Shown here in pieces: positions 19,540-28,148 of a stretch of DNA of 64,000 nucleotides. A model generated the notes under the pieces. It had not been told where the DNA came from. It worked only from the letters and a program-made list of their open reading frames with translations, and searched no databases. The position numbers were made by a program, and so were the translations under genes. Numbering within the stretch: position 1 is the stretch's first letter; each line of letters starts with the position of its first letter. This DNA comes from Pseudomonas solani (GTDB taxonomy: Bacteria; Pseudomonadota; Gammaproteobacteria; Pseudomonadales; Pseudomonadaceae): assembly GCF_026072635.1 (NCBI RefSeq), contig NZ_AP023081.1, positions 3,406,501 to 3,470,500 on the forward strand. The letters are read 5' to 3'.

Positions 19540-19567
19540 CTTGAATCGCCCAGAATCGTCCTTATCT
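19540..19567 (+). promoter_or_regulatory. Candidate sigma-32 (RpoH) heat-shock promoter of clpB
   Basis: CTTGAA, 14-base spacer, CCTTATCT closely fits the sigma-32 consensus (CTTGAA, 13-15 bases, CCCCATNT). It lies about 77 bases before the clpB start, as expected for a ClpB heat-shock gene. The other 160 or so bases of this gap show nothing further. Confidence 0.65.
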
Positions 19568-19643
19568 AGACTTCATCTCGGCGGGCTTCTCGTCTCCGGA
19601 GCCTTCATCGCTCCAGCCCGCTCTTTAAAGGAAGGACTGCCCT

Positions 19644-22208
19644 ATGCGAATCGACCGTTTGACCAGCAAGCTGCAACTGGCGCTCTCCGATGCCCAGTCC
19701 CAGGCCGTGGGCCACGATCACCCGGCCATCGAACCCTTTCACCTGATCCTCGCCCTGCTCGACCAGCAGGGCGGCTCCATCAAGCCCCTGCTCATGCAGG
19801 TGGGCTTCGACATCGCCGCCCTGCGCAGCGCCCTGACCAAGGAGCTGGACGGGCTGCCGAAGATCCAGAACCCCACCGGCGACGTGAACCTGTCCCAGGA
19901 CCTGGCGCGCCTGCTCAACCAGGCCGACCGCCTGTCCCAGCAGAAGGGTGACCAGTTCATCTCCAGCGAGCTGGTGCTGCTCGCCGCCATGGACGAGAAC
20001 ACCAAGCTCGGCAAATTGCTGCTCGGCCAGGGCGTCACCCGCAAGGCGCTGGAGAACGCCATCGCCAACCTGCGTGGCGGCCAGGCGGTCAACGACCCCA
20101 ACGTCGAGGAATCCCGCCAGGCGCTGGACAAGTACACCGTCGACCTGACCAAGCGCGCCGAAGACGGCAAGCTCGACCCGGTGATCGGCCGTGACGACGA
20201 AATCCGTCGCACCATCCAGGTCCTGCAGCGCCGCACCAAGAACAACCCGGTGCTGATCGGCGAGCCCGGCGTCGGCAAGACCGCCATCGCCGAAGGCCTG
20301 GCCCAGCGCATCGTCAACGGCGAAGTACCGGATGGCCTCAAGGACAAACGCCTGCTGTCCCTGGACATGGGCGCACTGATTGCTGGCGCCAAGTTCCGCG
20401 GCGAGTTCGAGGAGCGCCTCAAGGCGGTGCTCAACGAGCTGTCCAAGCAGGAAGGCCGGATCATCCTGTTCATCGACGAGCTGCACACCATGGTCGGCGC
20501 CGGCAAGGCCGAAGGCGCGATGGATGCCGGCAACATGCTCAAGCCCGCGCTGTCACGCGGCGAGCTGCATTGCGTCGGCGCCACCACCCTGGACGAATAC
20601 CGCCAGTACATCGAGAAGGACGCCGCCCTCGAGCGCCGCTTCCAGAAGGTGCTGGTGGACGAGCCCAGCGAGGAAGACACCATCGCCATCCTCCGTGGCC
20701 TCAAGGAGCGCTACGAGGTGCACCACGGTGTGACCATCACCGACGGCGCCATCGTCGCCGCCGCCAAGCTGTCGCACCGCTACATCACCGACCGCCAGCT
20801 GCCGGACAAGGCCATCGACCTGATCGACGAAGCCGCCAGCCGCATCCGCATGGAGATCGACTCCAAGCCGGAAGCGCTGGACCGTCTCGAACGCCGCCTG
20901 ATCCAGCTGAAGATCGAGCAGGAGGCCCTGAAGAAAGAGGACGACGACGCCGCCCTCAAGCGCCTCGAAAAGCTCAAGGACGACATCGCCCGCCTGGAGC
21001 GCGAATACGCCGACCTGGAAGAGATCTGGAAGTCCGAGAAAGCCGAAGTGCAGGGCTCGGCGCAGATCCAGCAGCGCATCGAGCAGGCCCGCCTGGACAT
21101 GGAGGCCGCCCGTCGCAAGGGCGACCTGCAGCGCATGGCCGAACTGCAGTACGGCATCATCCCCGACCTCGAGCGCAGCCTGCAGATGGTCGACCAGCAC
21201 GGCAAGACCGAGAACCAGCTGCTGCGCAACAAGGTCACCGACGAGGAGATCGCCGAGGTCGTCTCCAAGTGGACCGGCATCCCCGTCTCGAAGATGCTCG
21301 AAGGCGAGCGCGAGAAGCTGCTGAACATGGAGGCCATGCTGCACAAGCGCCTGATCGGCCAGGACGAAGCCGTGGTCGCCGTGGCCAACGCCGTGCGCCG
21401 CTCCCGTGCGGGCTTGTCCGACCCGAACCGGCCCAGCGGCTCGTTCCTGTTCCTCGGCCCGACCGGTGTCGGCAAGACCGAGTTGTGCAAATCCCTGGCC
21501 GAGTTCCTCTTCGACACCGAAGAGGCGCTGGTACGCATCGACATGTCCGAGTTCATGGAGAAGCACTCCGTGGCACGGCTGATCGGCGCGCCTCCGGGCT
21601 ATGTCGGCTATGAAGAGGGCGGCTACCTGACCGAGGCCGTGCGTCGCAAGCCGTACTCGGTGGTGTTGCTGGACGAAGTCGAGAAGGCCCACCCGGACGT
21701 CTTCAACGTCCTCCTGCAGGTGCTGGAGGACGGTCGCCTCACCGACAGCCACGGCCGTACCGTGGACTTCCGCAACACGGTGGTGGTGATGACCTCCAAC
21801 CTCGGTTCCGCGCAGATCCAGGAACTGGTAGGGGATCGCGAAGCCCAGCGCGCGGCGGTGATGGATGCGGTGAGCAACCACTTCCGCCCCGAGTTCATCA
21901 ACCGTATCGACGAGGTGGTGGTGTTCGAACCGCTGGCTCGCGAGCAGATCGCCGGCATCGCCGAGATCCAGCTGCAGCGCCTGCGCAAGCGCCTGGCCGA
22001 GCGGGAGCTGAACCTGGAGCTGTCCAGCGAGGCGATGGACAAGCTGATCGCCGTCGGCTACGACCCGGTCTATGGTGCGCGCCCGCTGAAGCGCGCCATC
22101 CAGCGCTGGATCGAGAACCCCCTGGCGCAACTGATCCTGGCTGGCAAGTTCGCCCCGGGCATCGCCATCAGCGGCAAGGTGGAAGGCGAGGACATCGTCT
22201 TCGTCTGA
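19644..22208 (+). CDS. clpB: ATP-dependent disaggregase ClpB
   Basis: Hexameric AAA+ chaperone that extracts and refolds aggregated proteins with DnaK. 854 residues, full length. Clp N-domain at about 1-150, AAA1 with Walker A GEPGVGKT at residues 207-214, the long coiled-coil M-domain at about 410-530 (lysine/glutamate-rich LERRLIQLKIEQEALKKE region), AAA2 with Walker A GPTGVGKT at 605-612, and the D2-small domain with YGARPLKRAIQRWIENPLA. Preceded by a GGAAGGA ribosome site and a heat-shock promoter, followed by a strong terminator. Confidence 0.98.
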   Translation: MRIDRLTSKLQLALSDAQSQAVGHDHPAIEPFHLILALLDQQGGSIKPLLMQVGFDIAALRSALTKELDGLPKIQNPTGDVNLSQDLARLLNQADRLSQQKGDQFISSELVLLAAMDENTKLGKLLLGQGVTRKALENAIANLRGGQAVNDPNVEESRQALDKYTVDLTKRAEDGKLDPVIGRDDEIRRTIQVLQRRTKNNPVLIGEPGVGKTAIAEGLAQRIVNGEVPDGLKDKRLLSLDMGALIAGAKFRGEFEERLKAVLNELSKQEGRIILFIDELHTMVGAGKAEGAMDAGNMLKPALSRGELHCVGATTLDEYRQYIEKDAALERRFQKVLVDEPSEEDTIAILRGLKERYEVHHGVTITDGAIVAAAKLSHRYITDRQLPDKAIDLIDEAASRIRMEIDSKPEALDRLERRLIQLKIEQEALKKEDDDAALKRLEKLKDDIARLEREYADLEEIWKSEKAEVQGSAQIQQRIEQARLDMEAARRKGDLQRMAELQYGIIPDLERSLQMVDQHGKTENQLLRNKVTDEEIAEVVSKWTGIPVSKMLEGEREKLLNMEAMLHKRLIGQDEAVVAVANAVRRSRAGLSDPNRPSGSFLFLGPTGVGKTELCKSLAEFLFDTEEALVRIDMSEFMEKHSVARLIGAPPGYVGYEEGGYLTEAVRRKPYSVVLLDEVEKAHPDVFNVLLQVLEDGRLTDSHGRTVDFRNTVVVMTSNLGSAQIQELVGDREAQRAAVMDAVSNHFRPEFINRIDEVVVFEPLAREQIAGIAEIQLQRLRKRLAERELNLELSSEAMDKLIAVGYDPVYGARPLKRAIQRWIENPLAQLILAGKFAPGIAISGKVEGEDIVFV

Positions 22209-22226
22209 TACCGTCCAGCCGGAAAG

Positions 22227-22253
22227 AAAAAGCCCCGCATTGCGGGGCTTTTT
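22227..22253. terminator. Bidirectional terminator between clpB and the PilZ gene
   Basis: Stem AGCCCCGC/GCGGGGCT with a short loop, an A run on one side and a T run on the other. It serves clpB on the plus strand and the PilZ/DUF1631 operon on the minus strand. Confidence 0.9.
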
Positions 22254-22266
22254 AGTGTGCGCGGCC

Positions 22267-22599
22267 TCAGATGTGCCGGAGCAGCACGTCCAGGGACGCG
22301 GCCTGGTCTTCGGCCAGGTCGATGATGTGGAAGCCGGCCCAGCTGTGCTGGCCGTCCGCACCCGGGCGGCTCCACAGGCAATCGGCGCCCAGGCGCACTT
22401 CGCTGACGCCCTCCACCGGCGTGGCCGAGACGATGCGGCATTCCCACACCGAATCGGTGGCCAGCGGCGACTCGCTGAACAGCATGAAGCCATCGGCGGA
22501 GAGGTCCACCACCCGGCCCAGGCGCTGGGCGGAGTGCAGGTCGTAAACCTCCAACTGGAGTTCCGTGGCGTGGCGGCTGCTATGTCGACGGTCTTCCAT
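22267..22599 (-). CDS. PilZ-domain protein (putative c-di-GMP receptor)
   Basis: Single PilZ domain of 110 residues. Both c-di-GMP contact motifs are visible: the RxxxR box at the N-terminus (RRHSSRH) and DLSADG, which fits (D/N)xSxxG, at about 31-36. It is therefore expected to bind c-di-GMP, unlike PilZ itself, which lacks the motif. It follows a DUF1631 gene by 9 bases on the same strand, so the two probably act together. No output domain, so it would work by binding a partner. Partner identity is inference. Confidence 0.88.
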   Translation of the reverse strand: MEDRRHSSRHATELQLEVYDLHSAQRLGRVVDLSADGFMLFSESPLATDSVWECRIVSATPVEGVSEVRLGADCLWSRPGADGQHSWAGFHIIDLAEDQAASLDVLLRHI

Positions 22600-22608
22600 G
22601 GGGGCTCC

Positions 22609-24921
22609 TTAGCTCGGCTCGGCATTGCGGCCAGTGAAACGTTGCAGGACGCGGTAGATGGCGCCCAAGGCGCGGTCCACCAGCGGTGCGTTGTGTTCCG
22701 GGGCGATGATGCGTGCCAGCCCCTGTTCCATCTCGCTGGCCAGCAGCGTGATGGGCTTGATGGCGACGCGCTGGCCGCTGTGGTCGACGAACATGTAGTT
22801 GCGCGTGGTCGGGCTGTACCAGGACAGCTTGAGCTTGCGCCCCTGGCCCTCCTCGACGAACTCGAACCAGGTGTTGAACTCCAGGCTCTCCAGCTCCTTG
22901 ACCAGCAACTGGGCGCGCGGCGACAGGCCCGACGGGCGTGCCGGCGCCAGCAGCCCGGCGTCTTCGCCGAGCATTTCGCTGAGCGGGCTCTTGGGCAGGT
23001 CGGGGTTGATCTGCGCTGCCAGCTGCGGCTGCTTGCCCTGCACGGCGTGCTGGCACGCCACCAGGTCCTGCAGCAGGCGGCGGATACCGTCCTCGTGGTA
23101 GCCACCGAGCAGTTCCAGGCCCTTGCGCAGGTCTTCCAGCAGGGCCACGCGCAGGCCTTGCAGGCGCTCGCGGCCGTTGGCATCCAGCGGTGTGCCACTC
23201 CAGGCCAGCTGCTCGGCCACTTCCCGCGAGCGTCGCCATTCCTCGCCACGGTCGCCGTGGCGCAGCAGTACGAAGACCAGCACGTCGCTCCAGGTCTGTT
23301 CGAGGAAGTTGCGGATGATGCTCGGCGGTTCGCGCCCGGCCAGCACCTTGGCGATGGCGTCCACCGCCTGCTGGCGTGCGCTGAGCAGTTTGTCGCGGCC
23401 CTTGGCCGCCTCGACCGCGCGGCGTTCGCGCAGCTCGACCTTGTGGCGCAGGGTGGCGACGTATTCGTTGAACTCGTCCAGCAGGCTGTCGAACAGCTGC
23501 AGGTCGCCGATGAAGCCGTGGATGATCCGCTCCACTACCCATTGCATCTTCGACAGCAGCCCGCGCTCCTCGCCTTCGCCGCCATAGAGCACGCCGGCCT
23601 GGGCCATGGTGTTGAGCAGGCGCCGGGCGGGGTGGTGATGCTGGGTGAACAGCGCCTTGTCCTGCAGCGCCACCTTCAGATAAGGCGTGTGCAGGTGGGA
23701 AAGGGCGGTCTTGCAGCTGTCCGGCAGGTTGTCGTCGTCGAGGATGAAGTCGAAGAGCATGCCCACCAGGTCGATGACGTCGGCTTCCTGGTCGGAAAGC
23801 TTCTGCTGCCCCGGCAGGCTGCTGTGGGTTTCCAGTTGCTGTTGCAGGTCGGCCTTGAGCCCGTCCACCCGCTGCGGCTGTTGCAGGCGCGCGGCGAGTT
23901 CATGGGCCGACTGCTGCTGCAGGCGGTTGAGCGCTTCCAGCAGTTCCGCTGCGCTGTAGGTGCGCGTGGCACCTCGCGGGGCGTAGCTGGCGATGCTCGG
24001 GGTACCGCCGAGCAGCGGTGTGTCGAGGTTACGCTGGCGGTGTTCCTCCAGCAGTGCGGCCAGGCCGCTGAACAGGGCGCCCGGGTCCAGGGGCGGCGGC
24101 GCTCCGAGGTCGGCGGGCGGCGGTGGCAGGGGTGCGGCTGGCGCGTGCTGCTCGCTGCGGGCGGCCGGTGCGGGCTGGCCATTCACCGTTGCGCTGCGCG
24201 CCGGGCTGGGGGCCCGTTGCGCGGTGTATTTGAGGTTGGGCAGCACGCCGGCTTCTATAAGGCGTTTGTTGAGTGCGTCGTAGAGCGTCTCCAGGCCCTG
24301 CATCACATGCTGGTCGAAGAGCATGTAAAGGATGGTCTTGATGCGCAGCGGGAAGGGCGTCGGCTCCAGGGCTTCGCGGAAGGCCTGGGCGATGGCCTGG
24401 GGACCGAAGGGGTTGCTGTCCTCGCCTATCTTCTTGCCGTTGTTGAGCAGCGCCAGGCGCTGGTCGAGGGCGAATAGCGACTGCGCGCAGCGTGCCTTGA
24501 CCCGGCTGACCATATTGGTGACCAGCAAGCTCTCTTCATAGGCCTCGTTCTGCACCAGCTCCAGGCGGTCGGCATCCATCTCGGCCGCCGTCTGTTCCGG
24601 TTTGAGGGTGCCATCGAGGAAATCGGCGAACTGCTGGGCGATGCGCTGGTGATAGGCGCGTTCGATCTGCGGCCGCTGCTTGCGCACGTCGCGCATGCTG
24701 TCGAAGAACAGCGTCTGCACCTGGTTGTTCTCGGCCTTTTCGGCGCATTCGAACAAGGTGTCGTCGACCTGGGCGAAAACGCCGGTCAGGTGTTCCGCCA
24801 GCCGGTTCATCACCAGCTTGCGGCAGCTCTGCACCAACTCGCCGAAGCGTGGCTGGATACCACGGCTGGCAAGGATGGTTTGCGGGCGGGAGGAAGGGGG
24901 AGGGGTGTCCTGGGTGCTCAT
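22609..24921 (-). CDS. DUF1631 family protein (paralogue A)
   Basis: Large cytoplasmic protein of about 770 residues, predicted mostly alpha-helical, with no signal peptide or membrane segment. It aligns by eye with the second DUF1631 protein of this window: the NPFGPQAIAQAF...RLIEAGVLPNLK block matches NPLGPRALCEAF...ALITAGVLPELK. The C-terminal part (about 660-760) has beta-rich sequence (LKLSWYSPTTRNYMFVDHSG) like a PilZ-type or RNA-binding beta barrel. It is operonic with a PilZ gene. Function unknown. The ATG at 24921 was chosen because the longer open frame runs into the tRNA genes. A proline/alanine linker (about 230-290) separates the two halves. Confidence 0.85.
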   Translation of the reverse strand: MSTQDTPPPSSRPQTILASRGIQPRFGELVQSCRKLVMNRLAEHLTGVFAQVDDTLFECAEKAENNQVQTLFFDSMRDVRKQRPQIERAYHQRIAQQFADFLDGTLKPEQTAAEMDADRLELVQNEAYEESLLVTNMVSRVKARCAQSLFALDQRLALLNNGKKIGEDSNPFGPQAIAQAFREALEPTPFPLRIKTILYMLFDQHVMQGLETLYDALNKRLIEAGVLPNLKYTAQRAPSPARSATVNGQPAPAARSEQHAPAAPLPPPPADLGAPPPLDPGALFSGLAALLEEHRQRNLDTPLLGGTPSIASYAPRGATRTYSAAELLEALNRLQQQSAHELAARLQQPQRVDGLKADLQQQLETHSSLPGQQKLSDQEADVIDLVGMLFDFILDDDNLPDSCKTALSHLHTPYLKVALQDKALFTQHHHPARRLLNTMAQAGVLYGGEGEERGLLSKMQWVVERIIHGFIGDLQLFDSLLDEFNEYVATLRHKVELRERRAVEAAKGRDKLLSARQQAVDAIAKVLAGREPPSIIRNFLEQTWSDVLVFVLLRHGDRGEEWRRSREVAEQLAWSGTPLDANGRERLQGLRVALLEDLRKGLELLGGYHEDGIRRLLQDLVACQHAVQGKQPQLAAQINPDLPKSPLSEMLGEDAGLLAPARPSGLSPRAQLLVKELESLEFNTWFEFVEEGQGRKLKLSWYSPTTRNYMFVDHSGQRVAIKPITLLASEMEQGLARIIAPEHNAPLVDRALGAIYRVLQRFTGRNAEPS

Positions 24922-25037
24922 GGACTGTCCTGCCGGGGCCGTTTGGCCGGCGCGTCCTGTAGGTGATCTTGAATAGGCACAGATATAGCAGTCGGCCAGA
25001 CAACTGCAAAGCATTGTATAAATTCGCTTTTCAGGGG

Positions 25038-25065
25038 TTGACAGCTCGTTCTGGAAACGTAAAAT
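25038..25065 (+). promoter_or_regulatory. Sigma-70 promoter of the tRNA array
   Basis: TTGACA, 16-base spacer, TAAAAT, followed by a GC-rich discriminator (GGCGCGCC). It lies about 60 bases ahead of tRNA-Asn. A near-consensus core with a GC-rich discriminator is the pattern of stable-RNA promoters under stringent control. The divergent DUF1631 gene starts about 115 bases away. Confidence 0.75.
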
Positions 25066-25125
25066 GGCGCGCCTCAGATGCAGCGAACCACGGTTCAAAG
25101 CGGATGAGATTGGAAAGTTAGAAGT

Positions 25126-25201
25126 TCCGCGATAGCTCAGTCGGTAGAGCAAATGACTGTTAATCATTGGGTCCCTGGTTCGAGTCCAGGTCGCGGAGCC
25201 A
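25126..25201 (+). tRNA. tRNA-Asn (GTT)
   Basis: 76 bases with encoded CCA. Acceptor stem TCCGCGA/TCGCGGA is fully paired; anticodon GTT in the CTGTTAA loop; T-arm GGTTCGAGTCC. First of three clustered tRNAs. Confidence 0.97.
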
Positions 25202-25210
25202 ACTTCCAAA

Positions 25211-25287
25211 CGGGGTATAGCGCAGTCCGGTAGCGCGCCTGCTTTGGGAGCAGGATGTCGGGAGTTCGAATCTCTCTACCCCGACCA
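25211..25287 (+). tRNA. tRNA-Pro (TGG)
   Basis: 77 bases with encoded CCA. Acceptor CGGGGTA/TACCCCG paired, anticodon TGG in the TTTGGGA loop, T-arm AGTTCGAATCT. Nine bases after tRNA-Asn, same transcript. Confidence 0.97.
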
Positions 25288-25298
25288 CTCCTTTTTAT

Positions 25299-25374
25299 GG
25301 GTCGTTAGCTCAGTCGGTAGAGCAGTTGGCTTTTAACCAATTGGTCGTAGGTTCGAATCCTACACGACCCACCA
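25299..25374 (+). tRNA. tRNA-Lys (TTT)
   Basis: 76 bases with encoded CCA. Acceptor GGGTCGT/ACGACCC paired, anticodon TTT in the CTTTTAA loop, T-arm GGTTCGAATCC. Last of the array. tRNA-Lys genes are known island insertion sites in pseudomonads, and an accessory operon follows, but I found no duplicated 3' end. Confidence 0.97.
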
Positions 25375-25420
25375 TATTCAGGAATGCCCGGTAGCCATCA
25401 GGTTGCCAGGCTTCCTCAAG

Positions 25421-25447
25421 AAGCCCACCTCTCGAGGTGGGCTTTTT
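25421..25447 (+). terminator. Terminator of the tRNA array
   Basis: Ten-base perfect stem AAGCCCACCT/AGGTGGGCTT with a CTCG loop and a T5 tract. Confidence 0.92.
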
Positions 25448-25959
25448 CGTTTCCGGCCTTTCATTCCTGCACCTGCGCACTGGCGCCAGACCTCCAGAGT
25501 CCCGTGTTCGGGCGGTCGATCGGTTGCTGCGGCGAGTTGCCGCAGGTCCGTACATTCTTTTTGGGTCTGACACCCGACCTCACGGGACTGGTTTTCTCCC
25601 GCCTGCCCGTGCCGCTTCGTTGTTTTTCGCCTGCCTGCGGCCGGTCTGCCTGCGGACCTGTCGCGTCTGCCTGCGCCCCATCCCCCTCAGTGAATACCCC
25701 ATCGCTCACATGGTCTTTCCTCGTACCTGCCCCTGGGAAAGACTCCGCTCCACGCAAAAGCAGGCGGAGACGAACCGTTCGTCCCCTTCGGCTCTTTGCA
25801 CGCTTGCCCAGACGCACTACCGCGCCGGGTGCACGAGAACGGTTCCAGCGGGAGAGGAACTCCCGATTGTGGTTGCGCGATGCAGATGCTGTACGCAGCT
25901 GATTCTGGATGCCTCTACATGACCAAGTTGAATGGAATGGCTCGCAGCCTGGAGGGAAC
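25448..25959 (+). other. Non-coding leader region of the accessory operon
   Basis: About 510 bases between the tRNA terminator and the GriH-like gene. Open frames exist on both strands but their translations look like random high-GC reading (many Arg, Pro, Ser) and none has a convincing ribosome site. The stretch holds three short direct copies of CTGCCTGCG (25631, 25646, 25667) and two related palindromes listed separately. No clear sigma-70 or sigma-54 promoter was identified, although the operon promoter must lie here. Confidence 0.6.
25769..25845. promoter_or_regulatory. Two related palindromes, candidate operators
   Basis: A perfect 15-base palindrome GACGAACCGTTCGTC occupies 25769-25783. 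A second palindrome with the same core (GAACGGTTC) sits at 25837-25845. The centres are 65 bases apart, close to six helical turns, and both lie 115-190 bases before the first gene of the biosynthetic operon. No known regulator is assigned to this site. Confidence 0.4.
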
Positions 25960-27285
25960 ATGAGCAACGCAAGCGCAGGGGTGAAAGGCAAGGAGGTCCC
26001 GGTGATCCGTGAAGACGCCGCCGACCAGGCCTTCGAGACCCCCGAAACGGTATCCAAGCGAACGTCGGTGCGGCTCACCAACATCCGCAGCAACGGCGAA
26101 AGCAAACGCACCGCCAATGACAGCCAGCTGGTCTGGTTCGACAGCGCCCAGCTGGCGACCCGCCGCCCCGACGATGGCATCTTCGTCCGCGTCATCAACT
26201 CGCTCTACACCGGCATCGTCCTTTATATGGACAACCTCGCCGAACTGCTCCCCGCCGTCCCCTCGCGGATGCACGTGGTGCTGCGCCTGCGCAACGCGGC
26301 CGAGCTCAAGGCCTTCCGCGAAGGCCCGCAGTTCGAGGACTTCAAGAAGGGCGTCGTCGCCCGCAACCGCTCCGTCGCCTACAACGACGCCGACGTCCTG
26401 GCCGATCTGGCTCGCGACGGCCTGCTCACCTGCTACACCAGCTACGTCGATGATCGCGAAAGCCTGCTGGCCGCCATCGACCTGGGGCTGCGCAGCAACT
26501 ACCTGTGGATCCTCTTCCGCGACCCCACCAACATCCCGCTGGAGCTGGTGATCGCCTCGCTGCAATCCACCTCCACCGTGCTGATGAAGGAGATCAAGGC
26601 GCCCACAGACGTGGATGACGCCATCGTCTCCTACGGGGTGATGGAATACGGCGCCGAAGGGGTGATCTTCTCGCCCCGCGACCACGGCGTGATGAGCGAA
26701 TTCCTCGCCCGCATGTCCCAGGCGCAGAGCGCCGCCAACCTCAATATCCAGGTCGGCACCGTGATCGAAAGCCGCCCCGTGGGCATGGGCTACCGCGCCT
26801 GCATCGACGCTTCCACCCTGTTCGAACCCGACGAGGGCATGCTGGTCGGCAGCACCTCCCAGGGCGGGCTGCTGTGCTGCCCCGAAGTCTACTTCCTGCC
26901 CTACATGGAGCTGCGGCCGTTCCGCGTCAACGCCGGCGCCGTGCACTGCTACGTGTTCAACACCGAAAACCGCACCGACTACATGAGTGAGCTGAAGGCC
27001 GGCTCGCCGATCATGATCGTCAACTCCAAGGGCCGCGTGCGCCGCGCCGCCGTGGGCCGCATGAAGATCGAGCAGCGCCCGCTGCGCCTGATCGAGGTCG
27101 AGTTCCCCGGCAAGGAGCGGGTCAACATCCTCATGCAGGACGACTGGCACGTACGCATCTTCTCCGACGTCGCCAAGCCGCTGAACATCTCCGAGCTCAA
27201 GCCCGGCGACAAGGTCCTCGGCTACGTCACCGAGCCCGGCCGCCACGTGGGCATCAAGATCAACGAATCGATCATCGAGAAATAG
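25960..27285 (+). CDS. 3-dehydroquinate synthase II-like enzyme (GriH/AroB' family)
   Basis: 441-residue member of the DHQ synthase II family. Archaeal members convert an aminodideoxyheptulosonate to 3-dehydroquinate; the Streptomyces homologue GriH turns the analogous aldol product into 3-amino-4-hydroxybenzoate. The family signature is visible at CCPEVYFLPYMELRPFRVNA followed by GAVHCYV, along with MEYGAEGVIFSPRD, and the C-terminal GRMKIEQRPLRLIEVE and VGIKINESIIEK strands. An N-terminal extension of about 55 residues precedes the domain (begins QLVWFDSAQL). Start ATG at 25960 has GGAGGG four bases upstream. The next gene, 9 bases on, encodes the matching aldolase. Sequence alone does not separate the DHQ from the aminohydroxybenzoate activity; I favour the latter. 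Confidence 0.85.
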   Translation: MSNASAGVKGKEVPVIREDAADQAFETPETVSKRTSVRLTNIRSNGESKRTANDSQLVWFDSAQLATRRPDDGIFVRVINSLYTGIVLYMDNLAELLPAVPSRMHVVLRLRNAAELKAFREGPQFEDFKKGVVARNRSVAYNDADVLADLARDGLLTCYTSYVDDRESLLAAIDLGLRSNYLWILFRDPTNIPLELVIASLQSTSTVLMKEIKAPTDVDDAIVSYGVMEYGAEGVIFSPRDHGVMSEFLARMSQAQSAANLNIQVGTVIESRPVGMGYRACIDASTLFEPDEGMLVGSTSQGGLLCCPEVYFLPYMELRPFRVNAGAVHCYVFNTENRTDYMSELKAGSPIMIVNSKGRVRRAAVGRMKIEQRPLRLIEVEFPGKERVNILMQDDWHVRIFSDVAKPLNISELKPGDKVLGYVTEPGRHVGIKINESIIEK

Positions 27286-27294
27286 GGGCGCGCC

Positions 27295-28092
27295 ATGAGC
27301 TACGTCAGCAGAGTACTGAGGGAGCGGCGCTTGCTGTTCCCGGCCTCGCGGCGCGGATTGATCGTGCCCATCGACCACGGCCTGACCCTCGGGCCCATTG
27401 CCGGCATGACCCACACCGCCGACTTCGAGAAATGGATCGCCAGCGACCACATCAGCGCGGTCATTGGCCACAAGGGCCTGATCGAGCGGCTGATCCTGCG
27501 GGACATGCTGCACCCCTCCACCGGGGTCATCCTCCACCTCAACGGCATGGCCAGCATCGCCCCCGAGCCCGACACCAAGATCATGGTGTCGAGCATCGAT
27601 ACGGCGCTGGAGCTGGGCGCCGACGCGGTGTCGATCCAGATCAACTTCACCGAGGACAACTTCCAGCACAACGTCGCCCTGCTCGGCGCCATGACCGACG
27701 CCGCCCACAGTGCCGGCTTCCCCATCCTCACCATGCTCTACGACAAGGTCCGTGGGCTCTCCGCCAGTGATCGGCAGAAGCGCCTCAGCCACCTGGTACG
27801 GGTGGTGGCCGAACTCGGCTCCGACGCGGTGAAGCTGGCCATGCCCGAGTCCGCCAGTGATTGCACCGAACTGGTGGAAACCCACTGCCGCGACATCCGC
27901 ATCTTCTTCGCCGGCGGCGAACGCACGGAAGACGAACGCCTGCTCGGCCTCACCCGCTCCATCCTCGCCAGTGGCGCGGCGGGGCTCTGCGTCGGGCGCA
28001 ACGTCTTCCAGCACCCACGCCCCCTCGAACTGCTGCGGCGCCTCGCCGACTGCATCAAGGGCGAGACGGAATACCTCAGCCGCGCCGTTTGA
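27295..28092 (+). CDS. Class I aldolase of the DhnA/GriI (ADH synthase) family
   Basis: 265-residue TIM-barrel aldolase like archaeal ADH synthase and GriI, which joins aspartate semialdehyde with dihydroxyacetone phosphate. Visible motifs: N-terminal GLIVPIDHGLTLGP, the Schiff-base lysine candidate in GSDAVKLAMPES (about residue 183), a conserved TMLYDKVRG segment, and the C-terminal phosphate-binding part with FFAGGERT and GAAGLCVGRNVFQHP. It is downstream of the GriH-like gene by 9 bases, the same pairing seen in grixazone- and cremeomycin-type clusters, which supports production of 3-amino-4-hydroxybenzoate or a close relative. Confidence 0.86.
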   Translation: MSYVSRVLRERRLLFPASRRGLIVPIDHGLTLGPIAGMTHTADFEKWIASDHISAVIGHKGLIERLILRDMLHPSTGVILHLNGMASIAPEPDTKIMVSSIDTALELGADAVSIQINFTEDNFQHNVALLGAMTDAAHSAGFPILTMLYDKVRGLSASDRQKRLSHLVRVVAELGSDAVKLAMPESASDCTELVETHCRDIRIFFAGGERTEDERLLGLTRSILASGAAGLCVGRNVFQHPRPLELLRRLADCIKGETEYLSRAV

Positions 28093-28148
28093 ACGGAACT
28101 CAACCCCCACGCGATCGCCACAAGCGATCAACCCCGGGAGACAGGTCA

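Noticed and set aside
20553..23249. 898-codon minus-strand open frame across clpB and the DUF1631 gene
   Set aside because: Crosses a strong bidirectional terminator and lies antisense to clpB; composition is a codon-bias shadow.
25384..25922. Overlapping plus-strand open frames after tRNA-Lys
   Set aside because: Start in the terminator region, Arg/Pro/Ser-rich random-looking translations, no ribosome sites; treated as non-coding.
25960..28092. Archaeal-type shikimate entry (ADH synthase plus DHQ synthase II) replacing AroB
   Set aside because: Possible but unlikely: pseudomonads carry the standard DAHP/AroB route, and the pair sits in a tailoring-enzyme operon. Cannot be fully excluded by eye.
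27861..28148. Upstream extension of the diiron-ligase fusion protein
   Set aside because: It lies inside the aldolase gene; ATG 28149 has a ribosome site and begins a sensible N-terminus.
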